Assembly (NCBI GenBank): GCA_017450435.1
Contig: JAFSTO010000033.1
Coordinates: 18,016 to 82,015 of the forward strand
Origin: Paludibacteraceae bacterium
GTDB taxonomy: Bacteria > Bacteroidota > Bacteroidia > Bacteroidales > Paludibacteraceae
DNA: 64,000 bases
Direction: 5' to 3'
A program made the translations under genes and the position numbers. The notes under the pieces are model-generated. The model was not told the origin of the DNA and did not search any database. It worked only from the letters and a program-made list of their open reading frames with translations. Shown here piece after piece: positions 53,532 through 61,705 of the stretch. The first letter of the stretch is position 1. Each line of letters starts with the position of its first letter.

Positions 53532-56500
53532 ATGAGAAAGCAATTCTTTTTCATCGTCACGGCATTATTTGCCTGCAATGTATCGGTTGATGCCACGCTT
53601 GTTTGGAACGGCACTTCTGCGCTATGGACAAGCGGTGACGGAACACAGGCGTCTCCTTTCCTATTGGAGAAGCCGGAGCATTTGTCGCAGTTGTCGAAAA
53701 ATGTGTCCAATGGTACGAACTATGAGGGTAAGTGGTTTCGCATGACTGAGGATTTTGATATGGATGGCACATCGTCACGCGTTATCACACCTATCGGCAA
53801 AGACGATACACACGCCTTTAAAGGGCATTTCGACGGGAATGGTCATTCGATAAGTAATGTTCTTTTGAACTGCATGAGTACTCAGTATTGTGCTATGTTC
53901 GGTTATGTGGATGGGGCGACAATAGAGAATCTAAAGGTGGAGAATGTGTCGTATTTTACCGGCTCTTCAACATTAACTTATTCAGCAATCTTGTCTGCCC
54001 ATGCCAAGGGTGGAACGTTTAGTAATATCACCACAGATGGTAATATGACTATCAATGACGGCGTGTATTGCGGAGCTTTGGTTGGATATGTTGAAAACGG
54101 TGCGTCTATCCGGCAATGTGTCAACTTGGCAGATATCGCTCTTAATGCGACTAACCAAAATGCTGCGTTAGGCGGTATTGTTGGTTACAATAAAGAAGGG
54201 GCAACTTTGTTTATGACTGAAACGGTAAACGAAGGTACCCTTGCATTGAATGTCGTTTCTTCAGACAATTCCAAATCAGACGAATCCGCCGTAGGGGGCT
54301 TGCTGGGTATGACATCGTTGGCTATACAGATAGAAAAGTCATTTAGTAAAGGCGCTATTAGTGCGGATATCAAGCATAATCACAACGGATATTTTACCAT
54401 AACAACAGGTTCGTCTAATTATTCAACCAGTAGAAGGAGTACAACCGGCAGGATAGGTACGACACATGTCTTTTATTATAATTCCATAATCAGCGCCGGA
54501 GGTCTGGTAGGTAAAATCATTGACGGTGCCGCAGCTTCTGCTGCAATGAGTATGGTACAATGCAGCAACTCAGGAGATATTGTCGTCACCAATACAGGTA
54601 CATACACTCATGTGACGACCAATGCCGGAGGGTTGTTGGGTAGCAGTTATGCCGTAAGTTCTGCCGCTAACAACATTCTCTCATGTTATTCCAAGTGTAA
54701 TATTACAGTACCCTCTTCAACAGCCGTTCAAAACAATGCTCCTAAGCGAAAGATATCAACTATTCCAAGTCTCAGTTTCCCCGGTGTTATATCGGGAACT
54801 ATCCCAGTAGGAACCGGCACAGGTGGCAGCACGGGCGGCAGTTTGAACACCACAACTGTTTATTATCATTACGCCGCAGGAGTGTTGGGAGACAAGGTTG
54901 CTACATTTAACCTTAAAGTACAAAACTGTTATTATGCGGGACTTCTTACAGGACAGAAAGTTGATGGTTTGAGTGTGGATGTTATCAATGATTATTCCAA
55001 CAACTACTATCTTGATGCCTGTGGAGCAGAGAATGCCAGTGCTTACGGTGCCGCACTGGCAGAGGAGCAGATGAAGTCTAATGCGCTTCCAATGGTACTC
55101 AACAATGACGGAGACGACATTTTCGTCAAGGACGACTATAATGTCAATGGAGGGTACCCGATTTTTGCATATCAGTTGCCTCAGCAGCATACTCTCACTC
55201 TGCTCGCTGATGCTGCTGAGGGCTCTGTGACCGGTGGCGGCGAGTATGACAATGATGTATCTGCCACTATCACCGCCACGCCTAAAACCGGTTACCGTTT
55301 CGTCCGTTGGTCAGATGGTAATACTGACAACCCTCGGACGTTGACATTGACCAATGACCTTACCCTGACAGCGGAGTTTGAAGCTATAAAGTACATGATA
55401 ACCGCGATTTCTTCAGACGAGTTGAAGGGTACGGTAAGCGGGAGCGGAGAGTATGCTTATATGTCAGAAACAGAAATCTCTGCCACACCTGCCGAAGGCT
55501 ACATATTCAAGCAATGGTCAGACGGCAACACCGACAATCCGCGCACTATAACTCTGACACAAGACACCACTTTGATAGCAGAGTTTGATGCGGCTTCTCC
55601 CACTCAATATACTCTAACATTGTCGGTAAATGATTCTGATATGGGTATGGTGTCTGGCGTGGCAGGTACTTACGATGATGGCACTGAAGTTACAATTACC
55701 GCTATGCCGAAAGACTTGTATCTGTTTCGCCGTTGGTCGGATGGTGTTACTGATAATCCGCGAGTCTTGAATATGGATAATGATATTTCACTCATAGCCA
55801 TATTCACTCCGGTGGGCAGCAGCATAAACGAACACAGCAGCGGAATAGGTTCGTTCAGTGTAAGCTCTTCGAAAAAAGTCACGTTCTCTCCCGGCAATGT
55901 ACAATATCAGGCAAGTTCCGGCACATGGCGTTTTGCTGAGCATCAATGGGATTATGTCGGTAATGGAAACTATGGTACAGTATATCAAGACGATGTGAAG
56001 AGCCAAAATAGTCAGGTTGGTAGTAACTACAGCGGCTGGATTGATTATTTTGGTTGGGGAACAGGTAATGCTCCGACAAAAGTAAGATCAAATTATAAGG
56101 ATTACCTATCGTTCACAGATTGGGGAACAAATGCAATCAGCAATGGTGGTAATAAGGCAGGTATGTGGTACACATTATCTAAGGACGAATGGTCATATCT
56201 GTTGCATGGTCGCGATAATTATGACAAACTTTTTGGTTTGGGAACTGTTGCAGGTGTGAATGGTATAATCATATTACCTGATGATTGGAGCAAACCACAG
56301 GGTTTATCCTTTAGTCCGAGTGTGGCGGATGGTTTGTCGTGGAACGAGTCTTACTATATCCAGAATGGCGTCAATCATTATTCCGACAACACATATACGG
56401 TAACTCAGTGGGAGAAGATGGAGGCTTCAGGTGCGGTGTTCCTGCCTGCTTCAGGTTCGCGTAGTGGGTATGTTGAGACAGACGGTAGCTATTGGACATC

Positions 56501-59500
56501 TACGCAGGATGGTACGACAACTGCACATGCTCTCTACTTCTATGCATCTTATGTCAATTCCCAACGTGGTCTGTATGCTCTCTATTATGGTTTTTCTGTT
56601 CGGTTGGTACGGACTCTTCCGAACAACCCGACATTTACAATAACCTTTTCCAATGATGATGGAACCGTGCTGCAAAGCAGTCCGGTTAGATATGGCGTAG
56701 TACCTTCATACAACGGCTCTACTCCGACCAAACCATCTACAGCGCAATATACCTATACATTCAATGGTTGGAACAAAGATATTGTATCTGTTACAAGCGA
56801 TGCAACTTACACTGCGACATATAGCAGAACCAAGAATAAATACACGGTTGTATTTTATGATGCAGATGGTGTTGCTATGTTAGGACAACAAGAGGTGGAG
56901 TATGGCAGTTCTGCAACCGCTCCTGATGTGGTGATACCCGAGTGCCGTTCGCTTTCATGGGATAAAGACTTTTCTAATGTTACAGAAGATTTAATAGTTA
57001 AAGTTGTATGGCAATATATTCCGATGGCTTCAGGCTATTGCGGTGCGGAAGGCGACAACCTCACTTGGGAACTCTCCTGTGACAGTGTGCTGACAATCAG
57101 CGGCACCGGAGCAATGAGCAATTATAGCGAAGATGGTGGACCTTGGAGGGATTATAAGCGAAATATAAGATATGTTATATTAGATGACGGCATTACAACT
57201 ATAGGAGCTAATGCTTTTTATATGTGTGGAGTCCGCTCAATTCAATTACCTAATACTTTGACTTATATAGGTGGTTGGGCGCTGGCAAGTACCGGACTTA
57301 CTTCTGTGGAAATTCCTAATGGTGTAACAGAGATAGGAAGTGATGCCTTTAGAGCTACACCGTTGACTTCTATTTTTATACCGAGCACTGTAAAAGATAT
57401 TGGATTTCAGGTCTTTAATGGTTGTAGCAGTTTGACACGCATAGTGGTTGATCCGAATAATACAGTGTACGATAGTAGAAATGATTGTAATGCGATAATT
57501 GTCAGTAGATCAAATACATTGTTATATGGTTGTTTGAATACTGTTATACCCGCTGATGTGACACGTATTGGTGATGATGCGTTTGCTTCAAGAAAAAAAC
57601 TTACAAGCATTACTATCCCTGACGGCGTGGTAAGTATAGCCGAAAATGCGTTCTATTATTGTACGGACTTAAAGTCAATTGTATTGCCGGCTTCTGTAGA
57701 GAAAATAGAGAGAGATGCATTTAGCGGTTGTTCTTCAATGGAAAGAGTGGAGTTTAGAAGTGCAACGCCTCCGGTATTTAATATTACAACAGCTTTGGGT
57801 GTTGCAAAAACGAGTGGTTGTTTCTTTCGTAATCCGTGTGATTTTTATGTTCCTTGCGGAACGAAAGATGCATATATTGCCGCATTGAATAAAGGTGTTA
57901 GAGAAGAGTATCTTGTTGACTCATCTCGTGTGATTGAACTCAGTTCGCCACTCTCTTACACTTTCTCTTCAACAGACGAGACAAAGGGAATGGTAAGTGT
58001 GACAGAAGAGATGGTCGCATGTGACAGTATCGTGGTCGTGTTGCATGCCGAGGCAAAGCCGGGATATATGTTTACAAGATGGAATAACGGACGTGAGGAG
58101 CAGGACATGAGAATAACCATTACCAAGCAGGACTACGACGGCTATCATTTCGAGGCCTTTTTCTACGATAGTATAGGTTTTACTAATCTTCCGATAATCA
58201 GTGCTACACCATATACTGCCACTGTGGCTGCAACAACTAACCTAACCGATATGACAGCTGATTGGAGTAATTATTCGCTTGCCGGATTTGAGGTGAGGTA
58301 TGAAAACGGTAATGGTGTCGGAGGAGGATTTATCTTGCCTTGTGATGTAAAAGACGGGAATATGCAGGCAACATTGGATTTGCATCATGCTTTTGCCAAG
58401 GATGCTCTTGGGCAGTATCCGTTTGACGAGGTTTATTATCGTCCGTATTACACTTCACCTTCCTATTATGTTAATGTGAATCACCCTATATGGAACGAAC
58501 ATATAGGCGGTGAATGGATCGAGATAACCAAGTGGGAACGCGATTATATATGCAGTTTAATCGAACCTGTTTTCATTGATGTTGACCTCTGCGAGGGTGA
58601 GACGTTCAATGTCGGCGGTAACGGACTGACGCCATTGGATGGTGGAGTAGGTGAAACATCAATTACGCGCACCTACCAATCAAGACTTGGCTGCGACTCT
58701 GTTGTAACATATCGTGTACATTATCACCCTAAGTACGCTGTCACCTTGTATGACACTATCTGCTCGGTTGATAATTACGTCTTTGGTGGCAGACAATTGA
58801 CCGAACCCGGCAGTTATACTGATTCACTTACCTCTATATGGGGTTGCGACAGCATCGTAACCCTTGTTCTTAAGGTCAACGAATTAAACGAATTACGTGA
58901 AACGGCAACCGTGTGTGCAACAGAACTGCCTTACCTCTGGCGTGGTGAGAGTATCAAAGAGGGTGGTACATATACTGTAACCGAGGACTGCAACGTTTAC
59001 ACCCTTGTTCTTAAGGTCAACGAATTAAACGAATTACGCGAAACGGCAACCGTGTGCGCAACAGAACTGCCTTACCTGTGGCGTGGTGAGAGTATCAAAG
59101 AGGGTGGTACATATACTGTAACCGAGGACTGCAACGTTTACACTCTTGTTCTTAAGGTCAACGAATTAAACGAATTACGCGAAACGGCAACCGTGTGCGC
59201 AACTGAACTGCCTTACCTGTGGCGTGGTGAGAGTATCAAAGAGAGTGGTACATATACTGTAACCGAGGATTGCAACGTTTACACTCTTGTTCTGACGGTA
59301 GATGAATGCGAGCCGGTGGAGACGGGACACTGGGAGACTTTCAGAAGAGCTGTGGTGCCGCGTGAACAAGGGACGATATGTCTGCCGTACGACGTGTCTG
59401 AAGACGGCATCTTCGGCGCTGATGTTTACCGTATATCAGGTTTTTCCAATGCTAAAAAGAATTATGTGCTGTATGAACCTGTACACTCAATGCAGGCCGG

Positions 59501-59993
59501 GTACGCGTACATCTTCGAGGTTCTGCCCGGCGTACACGAGATAGCGTTCATGTATTATGCAGACGGTAATCCTTCGCCTGCCGTGACGGCATCACAGGGC
59601 AACCCATTGCAAGGATTTATAGGCGAGACACCGAACGAAAGGCTGGATCTGGAAATAGGAGTATATTTCCTGTACAACAAACAATGGCGTCTAATTGACT
59701 ATCCTGGCTATTATATCTTAAGCAACCGTGCCTACCTCATTCTTGAGTATGTCACTCCTTATGGTCAGGTTCCTTCGTCTGTAGCAGCCCGTAGTCGTGT
59801 TGTAAGTCTGTTTGACACGACAGAGCAAACTGATTGGACAGGCGCCTCCGACGATTATAGTACGCCGACGGATGTTGAGCAGAATGCATCACAGACGGCT
59901 CTACCGAAGAAAGTGCTTATAGATGGACATCTGTATGTGTTGATGCCTGATGGTACATTGTACTCTGTCACTGGCCAGAAAACAAACAGATAA
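53532..59993 (+). CDS. Giant multi-domain surface protein (GLUG, InlB-type repeats, BspA-type LRR)
   Basis: 2153 residues with a signal peptide (~1-22). In order: GLUG-like repeats (~100-510, e.g. GALVGYVENGASIRQCVN), three divergent InlB-type repeats (~550-760, FVRWSDGNTDNPRTLTL), a module of the FISUMP/DUF1566-like kind (~770-1030, KVTFSPGNVQYQASSGTW), Listeria-Bacteroides repeats (~1035-1160), BspA-like leucine-rich repeats (~1175-1460, ITTIGANAFYMCGVRSIQLP), a linker, and three near-identical 47-residue repeats (~1777-1917). The end KVLIDGHLYVLMPDGTLYSV resembles the short C-terminal tails of Bacteroidales surface proteins but is not a clear type IX domain. BspA-type LRRs commonly mediate adhesion. 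A 56-residue gene follows 42 bases later. Confidence 0.85.
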   Translation: MRKQFFFIVTALFACNVSVDATLVWNGTSALWTSGDGTQASPFLLEKPEHLSQLSKNVSNGTNYEGKWFRMTEDFDMDGTSSRVITPIGKDDTHAFKGHFDGNGHSISNVLLNCMSTQYCAMFGYVDGATIENLKVENVSYFTGSSTLTYSAILSAHAKGGTFSNITTDGNMTINDGVYCGALVGYVENGASIRQCVNLADIALNATNQNAALGGIVGYNKEGATLFMTETVNEGTLALNVVSSDNSKSDESAVGGLLGMTSLAIQIEKSFSKGAISADIKHNHNGYFTITTGSSNYSTSRRSTTGRIGTTHVFYYNSIISAGGLVGKIIDGAAASAAMSMVQCSNSGDIVVTNTGTYTHVTTNAGGLLGSSYAVSSAANNILSCYSKCNITVPSSTAVQNNAPKRKISTIPSLSFPGVISGTIPVGTGTGGSTGGSLNTTTVYYHYAAGVLGDKVATFNLKVQNCYYAGLLTGQKVDGLSVDVINDYSNNYYLDACGAENASAYGAALAEEQMKSNALPMVLNNDGDDIFVKDDYNVNGGYPIFAYQLPQQHTLTLLADAAEGSVTGGGEYDNDVSATITATPKTGYRFVRWSDGNTDNPRTLTLTNDLTLTAEFEAIKYMITAISSDELKGTVSGSGEYAYMSETEISATPAEGYIFKQWSDGNTDNPRTITLTQDTTLIAEFDAASPTQYTLTLSVNDSDMGMVSGVAGTYDDGTEVTITAMPKDLYLFRRWSDGVTDNPRVLNMDNDISLIAIFTPVGSSINEHSSGIGSFSVSSSKKVTFSPGNVQYQASSGTWRFAEHQWDYVGNGNYGTVYQDDVKSQNSQVGSNYSGWIDYFGWGTGNAPTKVRSNYKDYLSFTDWGTNAISNGGNKAGMWYTLSKDEWSYLLHGRDNYDKLFGLGTVAGVNGIIILPDDWSKPQGLSFSPSVADGLSWNESYYIQNGVNHYSDNTYTVTQWEKMEASGAVFLPASGSRSGYVETDGSYWTSTQDGTTTAHALYFYASYVNSQRGLYALYYGFSVRLVRTLPNNPTFTITFSNDDGTVLQSSPVRYGVVPSYNGSTPTKPSTAQYTYTFNGWNKDIVSVTSDATYTATYSRTKNKYTVVFYDADGVAMLGQQEVEYGSSATAPDVVIPECRSLSWDKDFSNVTEDLIVKVVWQYIPMASGYCGAEGDNLTWELSCDSVLTISGTGAMSNYSEDGGPWRDYKRNIRYVILDDGITTIGANAFYMCGVRSIQLPNTLTYIGGWALASTGLTSVEIPNGVTEIGSDAFRATPLTSIFIPSTVKDIGFQVFNGCSSLTRIVVDPNNTVYDSRNDCNAIIVSRSNTLLYGCLNTVIPADVTRIGDDAFASRKKLTSITIPDGVVSIAENAFYYCTDLKSIVLPASVEKIERDAFSGCSSMERVEFRSATPPVFNITTALGVAKTSGCFFRNPCDFYVPCGTKDAYIAALNKGVREEYLVDSSRVIELSSPLSYTFSSTDETKGMVSVTEEMVACDSIVVVLHAEAKPGYMFTRWNNGREEQDMRITITKQDYDGYHFEAFFYDSIGFTNLPIISATPYTATVAATTNLTDMTADWSNYSLAGFEVRYENGNGVGGGFILPCDVKDGNMQATLDLHHAFAKDALGQYPFDEVYYRPYYTSPSYYVNVNHPIWNEHIGGEWIEITKWERDYICSLIEPVFIDVDLCEGETFNVGGNGLTPLDGGVGETSITRTYQSRLGCDSVVTYRVHYHPKYAVTLYDTICSVDNYVFGGRQLTEPGSYTDSLTSIWGCDSIVTLVLKVNELNELRETATVCATELPYLWRGESIKEGGTYTVTEDCNVYTLVLKVNELNELRETATVCATELPYLWRGESIKEGGTYTVTEDCNVYTLVLKVNELNELRETATVCATELPYLWRGESIKESGTYTVTEDCNVYTLVLTVDECEPVETGHWETFRRAVVPREQGTICLPYDVSEDGIFGADVYRISGFSNAKKNYVLYEPVHSMQAGYAYIFEVLPGVHEIAFMYYADGNPSPAVTASQGNPLQGFIGETPNERLDLEIGVYFLYNKQWRLIDYPGYYILSNRAYLILEYVTPYGQVPSSVAARSRVVSLFDTTEQTDWTGASDDYSTPTDVEQNASQTALPKKVLIDGHLYVLMPDGTLYSVTGQKTNR
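58861..59283 (+). repeat. Three 141-bp tandem repeats in coding sequence
   Basis: Units at 58861-59001, 59002-59142 and 59143-59283, each encoding 47 residues that include VNELNELRETATVCATELPY; they differ at only a few bases and a fourth copy begins before diverging. The DNA identity is far higher than the protein needs, so the repeats are recent and can change number by recombination. Confidence 0.95.
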
Positions 59994-60035
59994 ATCAAAT
60001 ACAATAAATTAACAAATAAAAAAAATCAGAAAACT

Positions 60036-60206
60036 ATGAACAAAAAACTTTATTCGAAACCCTATGCAGAAGAGTTGCAACTGAATGTGTCCACTATTCT
60101 TATGGTGAGTGGTGGTGGCGTCGGTGGTGGAATGGGTGGAGGCGGTGGCATCGGAGGCGGTGTGCCCGTCAAGCGTCCGGGAAACCCGTTCCCGACACAC
60201 AAATGA
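60036..60206 (+). CDS. 56-residue glycine-rich mini-protein downstream of the third giant gene
   Basis: MNKKLYSKPYAEELQLNVST, then a Gly-rich stretch (about 16 Gly in 20 residues) and a basic, Pro-rich end. It lies 42 bases after the giant gene's stop without a terminator between them, and a strong terminator follows 18 bases after its own stop, so it is the last gene of that transcript. The N-terminal pattern (basic, Tyr, Pro, Glu, Ser, Met) parallels the 43-residue gene at 25110. Function unknown. Confidence 0.65.
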   Translation: MNKKLYSKPYAEELQLNVSTILMVSGGGVGGGMGGGGGIGGGVPVKRPGNPFPTHK

Positions 60207-60223
60207 CAAATGGTTATGTATTA

Positions 60224-60261
60224 CCAAATCGGACATTGCTGACCGGCAATGTCCGATTTGG
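60224..60261 (+). terminator. Terminator of the third giant operon
   Basis: CCAAATCGGACATTGC and GCAATGTCCGATTTGG form a perfect 16-bp stem with a 6-base loop. It is the strongest hairpin in this part of the window, though the following T tract is short. Confidence 0.8.
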
Positions 60262-60329
60262 TTGTTAGGTGGCTATGTGATTCCATACGTTGGAGGAGCA
60301 ATGTATATAAATATGTCATCGCAATTTGG

Positions 60330-60376
60330 ATTGATACCCGATGCTGCTATCGTTTTGCAGAAAAGTGTCTTTTAGG
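60330..60376 (+). repeat. Direct repeat copy 1 flanking the HepT-MntA region
   Basis: Begins ATTGATACCCGATG and ends TTTTGCAGAAAAGTGTCTTT. The second copy at 61620-61666 matches at most positions. Confidence 0.8.
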
Positions 60377-60395
60377 CTTATGGGGCAAATTAACT

Positions 60396-60536
60396 AAGTG
60401 TCTTTTGCAGGCTAAATAAGGAATTGATACGCTTATGTTAATCCTTGTACTTTTCCCAAAATCTTAAAAAAAACACCACTTTCGGTGGAAAAAACTGTAT
60501 TTTCTTGCATTTTTCCCAGCCTGCAAAATGACACTT
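60396..60536. repeat. 141-bp inverted-repeat element
   Basis: AAGTGTCTTTTGCAGGCT (60396-60413) pairs with AGCCTGCAAAATGACACTT (60518-60536) with one bulge. The centre includes a small hairpin CCACTTTCGGTGG and no gene. Confidence 0.8.
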
Positions 60537-60823
60537 ACGCCTTGAGTAAAATGGTTTAGTGGTACTTAACTACCACAATATAAAACTATTATTAAAATTT
60601 AATGAACTATGGGTGTTGAACTACATAAATGATGGCGACATTTCTGCCGCCACCGTTTTTCTGAAGCTACGAATAAGCTGTTATGCATTAAACATATCAA
60701 CTAATGCCTGATAGGTTTCTATGTCTTTCTTGCCCCTGATGAAGCGTACAATTGCGCTTGTCTTTTCTTATTCCGAATGGCTTGTCTGCACTGCTTTAAA
60801 CCGCATTGGCAAGCAATGAATTT

Positions 60824-61189
60824 CTATTCTTCGCTTTTCCGCACGCTTTCCTCCTGAATGTATGCCTCTATCTGAGGACGAAGAACCGGAAGGTCGTTGT
60901 TGATTACATGCCATACTTTATGGGGAGTAATAGCATAGTAACCATGTACCAGCACATGCCTCATGTTCTCAATAACCTCCCACTCCGTCTCCGGATGTTT
61001 CGCTCTAAATTCCTTGGTTAGTTTGTACGTTGCCTCGCCAATGATTTCTACTTGCTTAACAAAGCCATAGAAAATAATAGTGTCCTTCTCAGCTTGTTCT
61101 GGTGAGTAACGTTTACTGCCAGCAATCAATGCATCTATAGCTGTTAGAATATGAACCAAACGCTCTTTATCTCTAATTTGCTCTCTCAT
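60824..61189 (-). CDS. HEPN-domain toxin HepT-like (DUF86)
   Basis: 121 residues. The HEPN catalytic motif Rx4HxY is present (RHVLVHGY), and the flanking FYGFVKQVEIIGEATYKL matches HepT/DUF86. HEPN proteins of this group are RNases or are held inactive by AMPylation from the partner MntA. It overlaps the 3' end of the MntA-like gene by 17 bases. The last part of the reading frame is charged and variable. Confidence 0.88.
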   Translation of the reverse strand: MREQIRDKERLVHILTAIDALIAGSKRYSPEQAEKDTIIFYGFVKQVEIIGEATYKLTKEFRAKHPETEWEVIENMRHVLVHGYYAITPHKVWHVINNDLPVLRPQIEAYIQEESVRKSEE

Positions 61190-61481
61190 AAATCTTTATT
61201 TTATCGTGATCTACACTTTTTCGTGCAAATGGTTTAAGACATGCGTCTTCAACCAAGTCAACACGGCGGTTTATACGTTTCCCAAGATTGACCATCATTC
61301 TACTGATATCCATCAGTGACAGGCTGTCACTATCTGTATAGGTAACAAGCAAATCTATATCGCTCTCCGGAGTCTCTTCACCACGCGAACACGAGCCGAA
61401 CAAGTATGCTCGTTCAACAGGCTGCGTCGCAAGATACGCTTGTATCTCAGGGATTAATTTTTGGACTTCCGCGCTTGGCAT
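61173..61481 (-). CDS. MntA-like minimal nucleotidyltransferase antitoxin
   Basis: 102 residues from the ATG at 61481; an upstream in-frame TTG lies within the -7 region of the promoter and is rejected. The nucleotidyltransferase motif GSCSRGEETPESDIDLLV (GS followed by DxD) is complete. In studied pairs MntA inactivates HepT by adding AMP to the Tyr of its Rx4HxY motif. It is the first gene of the pair, with a consensus promoter ~28 bases upstream. Confidence 0.88.
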   Translation of the reverse strand: MPSAEVQKLIPEIQAYLATQPVERAYLFGSCSRGEETPESDIDLLVTYTDSDSLSLMDISRMMVNLGKRINRRVDLVEDACLKPFARKSVDHDKIKIYERAN

Positions 61482-61508
61482 AGTATTTATACTTTCATTT
61501 TGCGACTG

Positions 61509-61540
61509 CAAAGATACTTTTTTTTCCCTGAATATGCAAG
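61509..61540 (-). promoter_or_regulatory. Promoter of the MntA-HepT-like operon
   Basis: On the minus strand CTTG (61540-61537) and TATCTTTG (61516-61509) with 20 bp between. Predicted start ~61502, about 20 bases before the ATG. Confidence 0.78.
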
Positions 61541-61619
61541 CATATGCGAAATTTTCTGCATTTTTTATATCAATACTTCGTTAAAATGTGAGCTAAATAT
61601 AGTATCTGTTTATTGTCAG

Positions 61620-61666
61620 ATTGATACCTGATGTGGCTATCAGTTTTGCAGAAAAGTGCGTTTTGG
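61620..61666 (+). repeat. Direct repeat copy 2 flanking the HepT-MntA region
   Basis: Begins ATTGATACCTGATG and contains TTTTGCAGAAAAGTG, in the same orientation as the copy at 60330-60376; 1.29 kb separates the two starts. Confidence 0.8.
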
Positions 61667-61690
61667 TTTTCGTGTTTGAAATAAAAGTGT

Positions 61691-61698
61691 TAACTTTG
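61691..61698 (+). promoter_or_regulatory. -7 element of the serine hydrolase promoter
   Basis: TAACTTTG, eight bases before the ATG at 61706. With the usual ~7-base distance to the start site, the transcript would begin at or next to the start codon. No good -33 is visible. Confidence 0.55.
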
Positions 61699-61705
61699 CG
61701 CAGAA

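Larger units (their letters stand above)
60262..60823. other. Gap between the third giant operon and the HepT-MntA pair
   Basis: About 560 bases. It holds one copy of a ~46-bp direct repeat (60330-60376), a 141-bp inverted-repeat element (60396-60536) and, on the minus strand at ~60683-60769, a 28-codon open tail (EKTSAIVRFIRGKKDIETYQ...) that reads like the end of a lost gene but has no start. Confidence 0.6.

Noticed and set aside
61173-61511. 112-codon form of the MntA-like protein
   Set aside because: It would start at a TTG overlapping the promoter -7 element; the ATG at 61481 is preferred.
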